A DNA stretch of 64,000 nt from G963663315 sp965204925 (GCA_965204925.1 OZ242021.1:248001-312000); one strand, 5' to 3'; positions 31,401-39,606 are shown, counted from the stretch's first letter. The notes: generated by a model not told the origin, from the sequence alone. Translations and numbers: made by a program.

Positions 31401-32589
31401 GGTTGAAGAACAGATTTACGAACAAGGCCGCCGCGGCCTCCTTGATAGGCGGCTCACCGGGACGCATGACCTGGTAGATTTGCGCTTGCGCCTCTTCCTC
31501 CGTGCGGGCTGTATCAATACGCAAGGTCTCTGAAATAAACGGCCCGCAATCAATATCATTGGTATAAATCGTCTCCAGGTGAGTGATTCCGTTATCCCGG
31601 AAACTGTCCAGCAATTTCGGCGTGATTTCTGTGTTGGCGTCCGCCAGCAACTCTCCCGTTTCCATATTGATTACATCATGCGCCAGAGTGCGTCCTGCAA
31701 CAAATTCATCGGGCACCTCTATTTCCGTGATGCCGGCATCCTCCAGCTGCCGGATATGGCGGGTCGCGATTCTTTTTCCCGCCTCTACCAGTACCTTGCC
31801 GTCAGCGCCCGGCAAGTCGAAATCTAGGCGCTGTCCACGCAGCCGCTCAGGAACGAGTTTCAGCGTCGCCCCGCTGCCGCTCAGCGTAATGACATCATTT
31901 TCAAAGAACATGGCCAGCATTTCTTTCGTGTTGTAGCCGAGCGCCCGCAGCATGACCGTGGCCGGCAACTTGCGGCGCCGGTCAATACGGATATAAAGAT
32001 GATCCTTGGGGTCGAACTCCAGATCCAGCCAGGACCCGCGATACGGAATGATACGGGCAGTAAACAATAACTTCCTGGAAGGATGCGTCTTGCCCCCGTC
32101 ATGGTCGAAAACAACGCCCGGCGAACGGTGCAGCTGGGATACCACTACGCGTTCCGTTCCGTTGACAACAAAGGTGCCGTTATCGGTAATAAGCGGCATA
32201 TCGCCGAGATAAACTTCCTGTTCGATCTTCTCTTTCAGCTTCTTGTTAGCGCCGCTTTTATTGAAAATGACGAGGCTCATGACGGCGTGCAGCGGGCAGG
32301 AATAGAGCAAACTGCGCTGCTGGCATTCGAGCACATCAAATGGGGGCTTCCCCAGGCGGTAGCGGATAAATTGCAATTGAACACTGCCATTATAGCTTTC
32401 TATCGGGAATACCGACTTGAACGCCGCCTGAATACCCTGATCGATGCGCTGTTCCGGCGGCGTGTCCGCCTGCAGGTATTTACGGTATGATTCCTTTTGT
32501 GTCTCCAGCAGGTAAGGAACCTGATAATCATCGGAACGTTTACTGAAGTTCTTGCGAATACGCTTCTTTTCGTTATATGAATAACCCAT
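28438..32589 (-). CDS. rpoB: DNA-directed RNA polymerase beta subunit
   Basis: 1383 residues from MGYSYNEKKRIRKNFSKRSD (ATG 32589). The rifampicin pocket reads FFGSSQLSQFMDQTNPLSE with THKRRVSALGPGGLTRDR, i.e. no known resistance change. HRSPGVVFDHDGGKTH, RHGNKGVISRIVP and VGDRY-type catalytic-region motifs are intact. After the usual end (ALGLNLELKHE) it carries an extra tail of about 27 residues rich in H, P, R and S, absent from E. coli RpoB. Confidence 0.98.
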   Translation of the reverse strand: MGYSYNEKKRIRKNFSKRSDDYQVPYLLETQKESYRKYLQADTPPEQRIDQGIQAAFKSVFPIESYNGSVQLQFIRYRLGKPPFDVLECQQRSLLYSCPLHAVMSLVIFNKSGANKKLKEKIEQEVYLGDMPLITDNGTFVVNGTERVVVSQLHRSPGVVFDHDGGKTHPSRKLLFTARIIPYRGSWLDLEFDPKDHLYIRIDRRRKLPATVMLRALGYNTKEMLAMFFENDVITLSGSGATLKLVPERLRGQRLDFDLPGADGKVLVEAGKRIATRHIRQLEDAGITEIEVPDEFVAGRTLAHDVINMETGELLADANTEITPKLLDSFRDNGITHLETIYTNDIDCGPFISETLRIDTARTEEEAQAQIYQVMRPGEPPIKEAAAALFVNLFFNQERYDLSAVGRMKLNRRLGRESDEGPGTLSKQDIVDVMHKIIHLKNGKGEIDDIDSLGNRRVRSVGELVENQFRIGLVRVERAVKERLNQAESENLTPRDLINAKPVAAVVREFFGSSQLSQFMDQTNPLSEVTHKRRVSALGPGGLTRDRAGFEVRDVHPTHYGRVCPIETPEGGNIGLINSLACFAKTNEYGFLETPYRKVKNGKVTARVDYLSAIEEHKFIIAQANSRLDSSGRFVSELVSCRHKNESSLSSPDQIDYIDVAPQQIVSVAASLVPFLEHDDANRALMGSNMQRQAVPVVRSEKPLVGTGMERTVAIDSGVTVIARRGGMVDFVDASRIVVRANDHEAIDGEPGVDIYNLTKYRRSNQNTTINQRPLVEVGDVVERGDVVADGPSTDMGELALGRNALVAFMPWNGYNFEDSILISERLVKDDVYTSIHIEELTCTARDVKLGSEEISRDIPNVNENALSKLDESGIVYIGAEVHPGDILVGKVTPKAETQLTPEEKLLRAIFGEKASDVKDTSLRVPSVMKGTVIDVQVFTRDGLEKDARAAANDEDELNTVRKNLNDQLRIVEDDAFARIGRLLLGQVAEGGPGNLAAGEAVTDHYLSSLTRKEWFEIRLRDEQANRAIEKIRDQIQVQREEFDRRFEEKQGKIKMGDDLAPGVQKIVKVFVAVKRRLQPGDKIAGRHGNKGVISRIVPVEDMPYMEDGATVDICLNPLGVPSRMNVGQVLETHLGWAAKKIGEKIDEMLRKNKRIDQIRRYLEKVYNSSGKKESLDSLSDSELLELARNLGEGVPMATPVFDGAHELEIKAMLKLAGIPESGQTILYDGRTGERFDRPVTCGYMYMVKLNHLVDDKMHARSTGPYSLITQQPLGGKAQFGGQRFGEMEVWALEAYGAAYTLQEMLTVKSDDVGGRSRIYENIIRGEHGMDTGMPESFNVLVKEIRALGLNLELKHEHRPQPASHRHSGSPPAGVPHARLPHL

Positions 32590-32631
32590 ATTTATTCTCT
32601 GATAACCGATCATCCGGCGCTGCGCAAGAAC

Positions 32632-32660
32632 GGACAGCCCTTATGGGCGCTGCCCTGTCC
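32632..32660 (-). terminator. possible attenuator hairpin in the rplL-rpoB gap
   Basis: In the 151-bp gap between rplL and rpoB, GGACAG (32632-32637) can pair with CTGTCC (32655-32660), with a further CCC/GGG pairing around a TTAT loop. The following minus-strand bases (GTTCTTGCG) form only a weak U-run. A partial terminator or RNase III site is known at this place in E. coli; here it is a structural guess. Confidence 0.3.
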
Positions 32661-32740
32661 GCCGCAACATAAAAAACATCAATGCGCTGCAAAAAACGCA
32701 AGCACGTCTGCCAATGGTTCCACTCCACCGCAGAGCGGGG

Positions 32741-33124
32741 TCACCTGAGTTCGACCGTTGCGCCTGCCGCCTCAAGCTGCTTTTTGATGTCTTCGGCTTC
32801 TTCCTTGCCAACGCCTTCCCGCACCGCGGCGGGAGCTTTCTCCACAAGGTCCTTTGCCTCCTTGAGGCCAAGGCTGGTAATGGCGCGAACCGCCTTGATG
32901 ACACCTACCTTCTTGTCGCCGAAACTGCTCAGCACGATATCGAATTCGTCCTTCTCTTCCTCCTCGACAACCGCTTCGCCGTCCCCCACCGTGGCCGCCG
33001 CTACGGCGACCGGGGCGGCCGCGGAGACGCCGAATTTTTCTTCCATATCGCGGATCAATTCGGACAGGTCAAGAACCGACATCGCAGAGATTGCATCAAG
33101 AATTTCTTCTTTCGTTAAAGCCAT
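32741..33124 (-). CDS. rplL: 50S ribosomal protein L7/L12
   Basis: 127 residues: N-terminal dimerisation helices (LTKEEILDAISAMSVLDLSE), an Ala/Val/Glu hinge, and the C-terminal factor-recruiting domain with KVGVIKAVRAITSLGLKEAK. It forms the flexible stalk on L10 that recruits translational GTPases. It is 56 bp after rplJ. Confidence 0.98.
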   Translation of the reverse strand: MALTKEEILDAISAMSVLDLSELIRDMEEKFGVSAAAPVAVAAATVGDGEAVVEEEEKDEFDIVLSSFGDKKVGVIKAVRAITSLGLKEAKDLVEKAPAAVREGVGKEEAEDIKKQLEAAGATVELR

Positions 33125-33180
33125 GGTAATTACTCCTGGTAACTGGACAATATTAAATATTCAAATGATCGATCAACGAT

Positions 33181-33711
33181 TCAACAATGCGGCCGCGCCT
33201 CTGCCTCCACTACAGCAGCCAGGGTGCGTACCGCCCTGGCGGGAACCTCGTTCAGAGTCGTAACGAACTTCTGCACAGGCGCCTGCAAAGCGCCCATCAG
33301 TTTCGCAATCAACTCATCCCGACCCGGTAATGACGAAAGACGCTCGATCATTTCCGCGTCCATGAGCGCGCCATTCATGACACCCGCGGTAATACGGAAA
33401 TTTTCATGGTCTTTGGCGAACGCAGCCATGACTCTGGCAACGGCGACCGGGTCTTCGGACGCCGAGAAAATGACCGGACCGGTAAAATGCTCTGCCAGAC
33501 ATTCAAAATCCGAATCCCGCACCGCGATCCTGGCCAGATTGTTTTTGACAACCTTTATCCAGACTCCGGCATTGCGCGCCTCGTTGCGCAACGAGGTTAA
33601 CTGCTGAACATTGAATCCACGATACTCGGCCAATATCCCCGCGCACGCCGAAGAAATGGCTTCGGCTGTCTCGCTGACTACGGCCTTTTTCTGATCGAGA
33701 CTTAAGCTCAT
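33181..33711 (-). CDS. rplJ: 50S ribosomal protein L10
   Basis: 176 residues from MSLSLDQKKAVVSETAEAIS (ATG 33711, preceded by TGGAGTG). It contains AEYRGFNVQQLTSLRNEARN and the RNA-binding KVVKNNLARIAV. L10 anchors the L7/L12 stalk; the L10-L12 complex usually represses its own mRNA through the leader annotated upstream. Confidence 0.97.
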   Translation of the reverse strand: MSLSLDQKKAVVSETAEAISSACAGILAEYRGFNVQQLTSLRNEARNAGVWIKVVKNNLARIAVRDSDFECLAEHFTGPVIFSASEDPVAVARVMAAFAKDHENFRITAGVMNGALMDAEMIERLSSLPGRDELIAKLMGALQAPVQKFVTTLNEVPARAVRTLAAVVEAEARPHC

Positions 33712-33734
33712 AGAATCACACTCCAAAAAATAAT

Positions 33735-33870
33735 GGTGCCCTGCATCAGGAAAATTCCCGATTTCGGCTCACCGTCTGCGCAGGCGCGTTGACCGGGAAA
33801 TACCCGATGAAACGACGCATTCAGGAATGGAATCCCATTCACTCACCTGCGGTCTTTGACAGCTCTGCAT
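33735..33870 (-). promoter_or_regulatory. L10 (rplJ) leader RNA element
   Basis: The 206-bp gap between rplA and rplJ holds two stretches typical of the L10 leader: minus-strand CAAAGACCGCAGG (33846-33858 region) and CCTGCGCAGACGGTGA (33769-33784). In E. coli these form the kink-turn structure bound by the L10-L12 complex, which represses translation of rplJ and rplL. Recognition is by motif; exact ends are approximate. Confidence 0.7.
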
Positions 33871-33917
33871 CGACTCGCAACCCTCAAGGACAGGAGAAAT
33901 CATGCAACGCCCCAAAA

Positions 33918-34619
33918 CTATCTGATCGCCGCAATACTTGCGCGGTCGACCTTCACGCCCGGCCCCATTGTGCTTGACAATGAAACCCTGCGAATATACT
34001 GCCCTTTGGTTGATGCTGGCCTGGCTTTGATCAGGGCAGATATCAGGGCGTTCAAATTTTCTTCCAGCCCCTCCCGATCAAAAGATACCTTGCCAATCGG
34101 ACAATGAACAATTCCCGCCTTGTCGATACGGAATTGAACGCGCCCGGATTTTGCATCCTCAACAGCCTTGCCCACATCGGTCGTGACCGTGCCCACCCTG
34201 GGGTTCGGCATCAATCCCCTTGGCCCCAGAATCTGTCCGAGCTGTCCGACCACACGCATGGTATCGGGAGTCGCAATACACAGATCAAATTCGATTACAC
34301 CTTTTCTGATCTGATCTGCCAGGTCATCCAGTCCGACCAGATCGGCTCCCGCTGCCCTGGCTGTCCCGGCATTTTCTCCCGTGGCAAAAACAGCCACCCG
34401 CACCGTTTTCCCTGTGCCCTTCGGCAACACCGTAGCCCCTCTTACGTTCTGCTCCGACTTCCTCGAATTGACCCCGAGAACGACGGCCGCATCGACCGTT
34501 TCATCGAATCCGGCCTGTGACAAATCCCTGACCAGCGCAATCGCGTCATTGAGCGGATACACTCTGTCCCGGTCGACACGGCTGTTTGCGGCGCGGCTTC
34601 TCTTACCCTGGTTCGGCAT
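33918..34619 (-). CDS. rplA: 50S ribosomal protein L1
   Basis: 233 residues with the family motifs FDLCIATPDTMRVVGQLGQI, GPRGLMPNPRVGTVT and VQFRIDKAGIVHCPIGK. L1 forms the mobile stalk that moves deacylated tRNA out of the E site and represses the L11 operon in E. coli. Two bases separate it from rplK. Confidence 0.98.
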   Translation of the reverse strand: MPNQGKRSRAANSRVDRDRVYPLNDAIALVRDLSQAGFDETVDAAVVLGVNSRKSEQNVRGATVLPKGTGKTVRVAVFATGENAGTARAAGADLVGLDDLADQIRKGVIEFDLCIATPDTMRVVGQLGQILGPRGLMPNPRVGTVTTDVGKAVEDAKSGRVQFRIDKAGIVHCPIGKVSFDREGLEENLNALISALIKARPASTKGQYIRRVSLSSTMGPGVKVDRASIAAIR

Positions 34620-34621
34620 AC

Positions 34622-35053
34622 CTATACCCCCTCCGTTTCTATACCCATACTGCGCGCGCTACCGGCAATGATTCTGACCGCTTGTGAAAGGTCCCGGGCG
34701 CTCAGGTCGGATTGCTTGGTTTTTGCGATTTCTTCCAGTTGGGCACGGGTCACCTTACCGACCTTTTCACGATTGGGCACACTGCTGCCCTTGTCGACGC
34801 CTGCGGCCTTCTTCAAAAGAACGGAAGCAGGCGGGGTTTTCCTGACGAACGTAAAACTCTTGTCCGAATAAACACTGATCACAACCGGAACCGGCAAACC
34901 TTTCTCCATATCCTGGGTTTCTGCATTGAACATCTTGCAGAAATTCATGATATTGACACCATGCTGACCCAACGCCGGACCGACCGGCGGGCTCGGCCTG
35001 GCATCGCCTGCAGGAACCTGAAGTTTGATGTAAGCTTCTATTTTTCTGGCCAT
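34622..35053 (-). CDS. rplK: 50S ribosomal protein L11
   Basis: 143 residues with YIKLQVPAGDARPSPPVGPA and LGQHGVNIMNFCKMFNAET. L11 binds the GTPase-associated region of 23S rRNA and is needed for RelA activation. It is 47 bp after nusG. Confidence 0.98.
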   Translation of the reverse strand: MARKIEAYIKLQVPAGDARPSPPVGPALGQHGVNIMNFCKMFNAETQDMEKGLPVPVVISVYSDKSFTFVRKTPPASVLLKKAAGVDKGSSVPNREKVGKVTRAQLEEIAKTKQSDLSARDLSQAVRIIAGSARSMGIETEGV

Positions 35054-35100
35054 CCGCTAACTCCAAATAATATACCGAGGGTAAAAGGGCAATCGTTTCC

Positions 35101-35691
35101 CTAGCCTTTTTCGACTTGGGAAAAATCAAGTTCGACCGGGGTAGAACGTCCAAAAATTGTGACAGAAACCTTCAGTTTCGCTTTCTCGAAGTTCGCGTCT
35201 TCGACCGTGGCGCTGAAATCCTGGAACGGCCCATCGACAATCCTGACGATCTCTCCGGGCGCAAAGGTGAATTTCATTTTTGGCTTGTCCTGGCTGTCGG
35301 AAATCTGCTGGATAATTTCCTCGGCCTCCTCATCCGTGATCGGCGGGACCTTCCATTTTTGATCACTTTGCCGGCTGTCCGTACCGCCGACAAAGGCTGC
35401 CACACGCGGTACGCCTTTCACCAGATACCAGGTTTTTTCGGTCAATTCCATTTGCACCAGTACATAGCCGGGAAAAAACTTCCGTTCACTGGTGCGTTTC
35501 TGGCCGCCCCTCATTTCAACCACCTCTTCGGTGGGCACCAGTATTCTGCCGAAATACGCTCCCATGCCCATACGGGCGATGCGATCATGCAGCGCTTTCT
35601 GCACCTGTTTTTCAGATCCTGAAAATGCCTGAACAACATACCACTTCATATTGGGGTTATGTTCCGGCCCGGCTTTTGTATCATTATTCAT
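35101..35691 (-). CDS. nusG: transcription termination/antitermination factor NusG
   Basis: 196 residues. The NGN domain opens with MKWYVVQAFSGSEKQVQKAL and has RKFFPGYVLVQMELTEKTWY. The C-terminal KOW domain has FAPGEIVRIVDGPFQDFSAT and ends in the classic TPVELDFSQVEKG. NusG binds RNA polymerase, Rho and S10. It follows secE by 29 bp. Confidence 0.98.
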   Translation of the reverse strand: MNNDTKAGPEHNPNMKWYVVQAFSGSEKQVQKALHDRIARMGMGAYFGRILVPTEEVVEMRGGQKRTSERKFFPGYVLVQMELTEKTWYLVKGVPRVAAFVGGTDSRQSDQKWKVPPITDEEAEEIIQQISDSQDKPKMKFTFAPGEIVRIVDGPFQDFSATVEDANFEKAKLKVSVTIFGRSTPVELDFSQVEKG

Positions 35692-35720
35692 GCCTGTCTA
35701 CCTGATGCCCGATCTGCCGG

Positions 35721-36101
35721 CTATGCGCCTTTAACCCTCAGGATCATGTCGTAGATGCCATAGAACGAAAGCGCATCAAACGCCCACATGATCAACCCCA
35801 GAATAATCACGAGAATAATCACCATCAACGTCACCTGCAGGGCTTCCGGTCGGGTCGGCCATACCACTTTCTGGCACTCGATATTTGCTCCCTTGACAAA
35901 GGCCCAAGCGTCCTGCCCGATCGCTGTGGTCAATACCAGGGCGGCAGCCAATACCATTCCGGCAACGACCATGCCGATACGGCCCAGCTGCATGACATCG
36001 CTGAACTGATACCAGGCAACGACAGCGGCGAGAACGATCAGAATCGCTGCAACAATTTTAATTTTGTCAATCACTGCATTGGGTTTCCGATAATCGGTCA
36101 A
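35721..36101 (-). CDS. secE: preprotein translocase subunit SecE
   Basis: 126 residues with three hydrophobic segments, the long gammaproteobacterial type. The conserved amphipathic helix and hinge read ECQKVVWPTRPEALQVTLMV, followed by the last TM segment. SecE clamps SecY. It begins 19 bp after tRNA-Trp, so it is probably made from the tRNA transcript. Confidence 0.96.
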   Translation of the reverse strand: MTDYRKPNAVIDKIKIVAAILIVLAAVVAWYQFSDVMQLGRIGMVVAGMVLAAALVLTTAIGQDAWAFVKGANIECQKVVWPTRPEALQVTLMVIILVIILGLIMWAFDALSFYGIYDMILRVKGA

Positions 36102-36120
36102 AAATTACGAGCAAGAACGA

Positions 36121-36196
<76 letters not shown>

Positions 36197-36282
36197 TCGA
36201 GCCGACTTGTTGAATAAACCAACCTCGCTAACAAACTGTTCACTATACAACCCCTCCCGATAACCCGTAACACTCCCGGCAG

Positions 36283-36358
<76 letters not shown>

Positions 36359-36413
36359 AACCCGAACATCGCTTCCGCAAACCCCTGACTGCCACCAGTT
36401 CCACGGCGCCGAC

Positions 36414-36488
36414 TGGAGCGGGTGATGGGAATCGAACCCACATCATCAGCTTGGAAGGCTGAGGTTCTGGCCATTGAACTACACCCGC
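36414..36488 (-). tRNA. tRNA-Gly (TCC)
   Basis: 75 nt including CCA. Acceptor GCGGGTG/CACCCGC, anticodon loop CTTCCAA with TCC, T-arm GGGTTCGATTCCC. Third in the Thr-Tyr-Gly-Thr-Trp cluster. Confidence 0.97.
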
Positions 36489-36550
36489 ACCGGAAATTAC
36501 AATCAAATCAACCACTTCAACCTCTCGGTCACCTCAACATCCGGGCAACA

Positions 36551-36635
36551 TGGTGGAGGGGGGAGGATTCGAACCTCCGAAGGCTGAGCCAACAGATTTA
36601 CAGTCTGCCCCCTTTGACCGCTCGGGAACCCCTCC
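36551..36635 (-). tRNA. tRNA-Tyr (GTA)
   Basis: 85 nt with a long variable arm and encoded CCA. Acceptor GGAGGGG/CCCCTCC, anticodon GTA in CTGTAAA, T-arm GAGGTTCGAATCCTC. Confidence 0.97.
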
Positions 36636-36740
36636 TGTAAAAATTCTGCACAAACGGTCAATTATCATGGTTTTTTTGATTCGTGTCAACTGAATTTTTC
36701 AGCCAGCCCCTATGGATTCACACCATTCGACGACCCGGAA

Positions 36741-37119
36741 TGGAGCCCGCAGAGGGATTCGAACCCACGACCTGCTGATTCTTACCCGCTACCGTTTTCA
36801 GGGCCGCCAGTTGTGCGCCTTGTCGATATGAGCGACACAACCCGCGTTTGGGGTCTGGACTTTCTCTTCACCTTATTTCCGGGCAACCGGAATACTTAGG
36901 CGGGTGGTGTAAAGTCTCTACACTCCAGTCCCGAAACCCTCTGTTCCGGGATGTAGCACGGGATTGCCATTTGAGCCCTTGCGACAGAATCGGCCATCGG
37001 CCAATCAGTCCGGGACCCAAACCGGGGTTTCCCCGTTTTAGCCACCTCCACTTCACAGGTTTCCCTGTGAAGGTGCAATTTTACAAATCAGCTGCTCTGG
37101 CCAACTGAGCTATGCGGGC
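36741..37119 (-). tRNA. tRNA-Thr (TGT), split by a group I intron
   Basis: The exons are 37 nt (37083-37119) and 40 nt (36741-36780). Joined, they give a 77-nt tRNA with acceptor GCCCGCA/TGCGGGC, discriminator T, encoded CCA, anticodon stem GCTGA/TCAGC and the seven-base loop TTTGTAA with anticodon TGT. The intron sits between positions 36 and 37, just 3' of the anticodon. One oddity is a U-U mismatch in the T stem (GTGGG against CCCTC). Position (first in the cluster, before tRNA-Tyr) corresponds to E. coli thrU. If this is the only Thr-UGU tRNA, ACA reading depends on splicing. Confidence 0.9.
36781..37082 (-). other. group I intron (IC3-like), 302 nt, no internal ORF
   Basis: Exon 1 ends in U and the intron ends in G (36781), as group I introns require. 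The first exon's UGU can pair with an internal guide GCA seven bases into the intron, giving the U-G pair at the splice site. A P2 hairpin CTTCACAGG-GAAA-CCTGTGAAG lies at 37051-37072. The core contains GTGTAGAGACTTTACACC (around 36906-36923) and GGTGAAGAGAAAGTCC (36857-36872). The pairing GACTTT/AAAGTC between them is P7. Wording around both resembles the Azoarcus tRNA-Ile intron. No homing endonuclease frame is present. Confidence 0.88.
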
Positions 37120-37180
37120 ATTTGCCTTTTCCCATACCGGAGCACAATTATGATGCTGTACGACTCGAAAATGGAGCGCG

Positions 37181-37210
37181 ATTCTACGCAAAACCGGGCA
37201 ATGAATGCAA
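37181..37210 (-). promoter_or_regulatory. promoter of the tRNA-secE-nusG transcript
   Basis: On the minus strand TTGCAT (37205-37210) lies 18 bases before TAGAAT (37181-37186), followed by the GC-rich discriminator CGCGCTCC typical of stringently controlled stable-RNA promoters. The expected start is about 55 nt upstream of the split tRNA-Thr. A hairpin CCCCG/CGGGG (37247-37263) with a delayed T-run at 37231-37236 could end the upstream SPOR transcript. Confidence 0.7.
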
Positions 37211-37293
37211 CGACAAAATTGCAGATATTGCAAAAAACCGGACAACCCCCGTAAAAACCGGGGAGGCAGGCGGAAACTGCACACAGGCAACGC

Positions 37294-38028
37294 TCAAGTC
37301 CGGCAATTCACTTTGGTCAGCGCCACCCCGGGTTCATGCCAGTCATGTCCGGACAACTGCTCCTTCTGCATATCGGTCGAGGAGATTTCTATCCAGTTCA
37401 GTGGTCCGAGGCGGCGGTATTCCGGCTGAAACCTGGCTTCATAGCGGTTATTTTTCAGGTAATCAAGATATTTTTGCGCCAGCTCTTCCTGGCTGAACAC
37501 CCCCATCGAGATTCGGGTCAGGCCGTTATCCGTCCGGTACCGAAAATGCTCCAGCCCCCGCGATTCCAGTTCTTTCAGTATCGCATCAACGGACGATTCC
37601 GACGCGAACGGACCCAGGTAGACACGGAAAGCAAGCAACTGCCGACTGCCGCTGGTGACAGCCCTGAACTTGAATCCGCTGCCATCCATCCATCGTTTCG
37701 CGGCCTGCCAACTGTCTTCCTGCCTGAATGGACCCAGCCGATAACAGCCCGCGGCGACAGGCTGCCCGATACGGTCGTTAATCGGATTCGCAACGGCTGT
37801 CGCAGCCTCATCCGGCATCTGCGCAGACGCCGCTCCGCTTGCATCCGGTTGTCGGCTGAATACAGTGGCGGCCGACTGTGAAGCATCAACCTCGGCGAGT
37901 AGCAACATCCCCGTTTTATTCACATCGGACCGGGAATCAGACCTCACCGTATCAAGCGGAGTCTGCCGACTGCCCAACAGGTAAGCCGCCAGATTGATAA
38001 CGATCAGCGCGACCGCCAGCCACTTCAT
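37294..38028 (-). CDS. SPOR-domain membrane-anchored protein
   Basis: 244 residues. One N-terminal TM segment (MKWLAVALIVINLAAYLLG) is followed by a low-complexity linker (about 30-95), then a SPOR-like domain (about 95-215) with YRLGPFRQEDSWQAAKRWM and FRVYLGPFASESSVDAILKE. SPOR domains bind denuded septal peptidoglycan, so a cell-envelope or division role is likely. It overlaps coaX by four bases. The birA-coaX-SPOR order upstream of these tRNAs is also found in Pseudomonas. Confidence 0.8.
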   Translation of the reverse strand: MKWLAVALIVINLAAYLLGSRQTPLDTVRSDSRSDVNKTGMLLLAEVDASQSAATVFSRQPDASGAASAQMPDEAATAVANPINDRIGQPVAAGCYRLGPFRQEDSWQAAKRWMDGSGFKFRAVTSGSRQLLAFRVYLGPFASESSVDAILKELESRGLEHFRYRTDNGLTRISMGVFSQEELAQKYLDYLKNNRYEARFQPEYRRLGPLNWIEISSTDMQKEQLSGHDWHEPGVALTKVNCRT

Positions 38029-38813
38029 TTCCGACCTTCCTCGACCAGGGCCAGCAACCCGATGAGTACCAGATCGGGGGCAACAAGGGTTTCATGGGGG
38101 GTTGCGGCAGCCAGCTGTTGCGCGTCCCCTCCTGTCAGAATGAGTTTCAAATCCGGCCCTGCCAGGTTTTTGTAATGTCTGATAGCGCCGTCCATGGCTG
38201 AAACGACAGCCAGCATCACTCCATTTTCCACCGCCTCCCGAGTCGTCCGGTTCTGCCAGGACAGACGCTCATTCATAGCGCTTGCGGTCGTTGACCGGAT
38301 CCGTCCGGTGCAGGAATTGAGGGAATATATCATGGACGCTATCCCCGGTAAAATAATCCCGCCGTCGAACACGCCCCGTGCGTCGACATAGTCAATGGTC
38401 ACAGCCGTTCCGGCATCAATGACCACGACCGGCCGCTTGTTGTACAGCTCTTTTGCGCCGATCATGGCCAGCCAGCGATCGACTCCCAACTCTTGCGGTT
38501 TGTCATAACGATTGAGCAAGCATCTCCCCCGCCTGCCGGACTCCACAAAAGACGGCGAATGCCCCCAGAACGAATGGCAGGCGGCGCCCAGAATCCGATT
38601 CACCCGCGCTTCGGCCACACTGCAAATCCAGATACCTTCAGGGGAAGCCATACCGCCGAATGCACTCTTCAGGGCTTTGCCCAAATCTGCCGCTCCACTT
38701 TCGATCGGTTCGTTTTTCAGCTCCTGTCGGGTAAACAGGCGCGGACGTGAACACAACTGCGAGGATGTTGCCCACTTGATTCTTTGATTACCGGCGTCAA
38801 TGAGCAATTTCAT
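38025..38813 (-). CDS. coaX: type III pantothenate kinase
   Basis: 262 residues, ASKHA fold. Phosphate-1 motif LLIDAGNQRIKWA at the N terminus, GVDRWLAMIGA (about 120) and VVIDAGTAVTIDYVD (about 135-150, with the catalytic Asp) are visible, as is ILTGGDAQQLA near the C terminus. It phosphorylates pantothenate in the first step of CoA synthesis, without feedback inhibition by CoA. It lies 9 bp after birA. Confidence 0.95.
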   Translation of the reverse strand: MKLLIDAGNQRIKWATSSQLCSRPRLFTRQELKNEPIESGAADLGKALKSAFGGMASPEGIWICSVAEARVNRILGAACHSFWGHSPSFVESGRRGRCLLNRYDKPQELGVDRWLAMIGAKELYNKRPVVVIDAGTAVTIDYVDARGVFDGGIILPGIASMIYSLNSCTGRIRSTTASAMNERLSWQNRTTREAVENGVMLAVVSAMDGAIRHYKNLAGPDLKLILTGGDAQQLAAATPHETLVAPDLVLIGLLALVEEGRK

Positions 38814-38822
38814 GAGCGCCGG

Positions 38823-39596
38823 TCACTTGCATTTTTTCCGACCACCGGTGCGCAACGAAACCTCCCCGGAAATGACACGATCGAACACCCCATCACCGGC
38901 AATCAACAATGCCCCGTTCTCATCTACACCGGACGCGATCCCGCAGATCACCTGCGACCCTGAAACGACCTTAACCGGTTGACCGCGCCAGGCGTCTGCC
39001 AGATTCCATTGCTCCCTGAATCCGGCAAACCCCCTTTCGTCAAACCCGGTCAATATCCGGTCATGGTTTTTTATCAGTTCCACCACCAGCCGATCACGGT
39101 CGATGCGAGCCCCCGCGGATACCAGATCGGTCCACGGCTGGTCAATTCCTGCCGCCGCTACATCGGACAACCTGTAGTTCACGCCAATACCTATGACACA
39201 ATTCGGGGCAGAAATTTCAACGAGAATACCGCCCACCTTCTTACCGCCGAGCAGAATATCGTTCGGCCATTTCAAGGCAACCTGCGGGACACCCAATCCG
39301 CGCAAACTCTCCATCACGGCAATACCCGAAACGAGAGACATGCCGCGAATATCGCATCTGCCCGCACGCCAACCCAATGAAAGCAGGATGGACCCGCAAC
39401 GGGAACCTTGCCATGATCTTCCCCGACACCCCCGCCCCGCGCTCTGCTCCTCGGCCAGACAGATACAACCATCCACAACGTCCCGCTCCAGTAACCAGCT
39501 GCTGGTTGACGCGACCTCATCAAAATAATGGATTTTCCCGCCCGAAAAACGGCCAATACCGGAAAGAGCATCGCGTATGCCGTCTATATCATACAT
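38823..39596 (-). CDS. birA: biotin--[acetyl-CoA-carboxylase] ligase, catalytic form without repressor domain
   Basis: 257 residues. The biotinyl-AMP loop is AEEQSAGRGCRGRSWQ (about 47-62), followed by LKWPNDILLGGKKVGGILVE and the small C-terminal SH3-like domain. It attaches biotin to the AccB carrier protein. Unlike E. coli BirA (about 320 residues), it lacks the N-terminal winged helix, so it should be ligase only and not a bio-operon repressor. It is divergent from ispG with a 63-bp gap. Confidence 0.93.
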   Translation of the reverse strand: MYDIDGIRDALSGIGRFSGGKIHYFDEVASTSSWLLERDVVDGCICLAEEQSAGRGCRGRSWQGSRCGSILLSLGWRAGRCDIRGMSLVSGIAVMESLRGLGVPQVALKWPNDILLGGKKVGGILVEISAPNCVIGIGVNYRLSDVAAAGIDQPWTDLVSAGARIDRDRLVVELIKNHDRILTGFDERGFAGFREQWNLADAWRGQPVKVVSGSQVICGIASGVDENGALLIAGDGVFDRVISGEVSLRTGGRKKCK

Positions 39597-39606
39597 TGCA
39601 ATTCTT

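Noticed and set aside
36781..37082. Possible homing endonuclease or other ORF in the intron
   Set aside because: Short frames on both strands lack motifs; the intron is only 302 nt and its sequence is explained by RNA structure.
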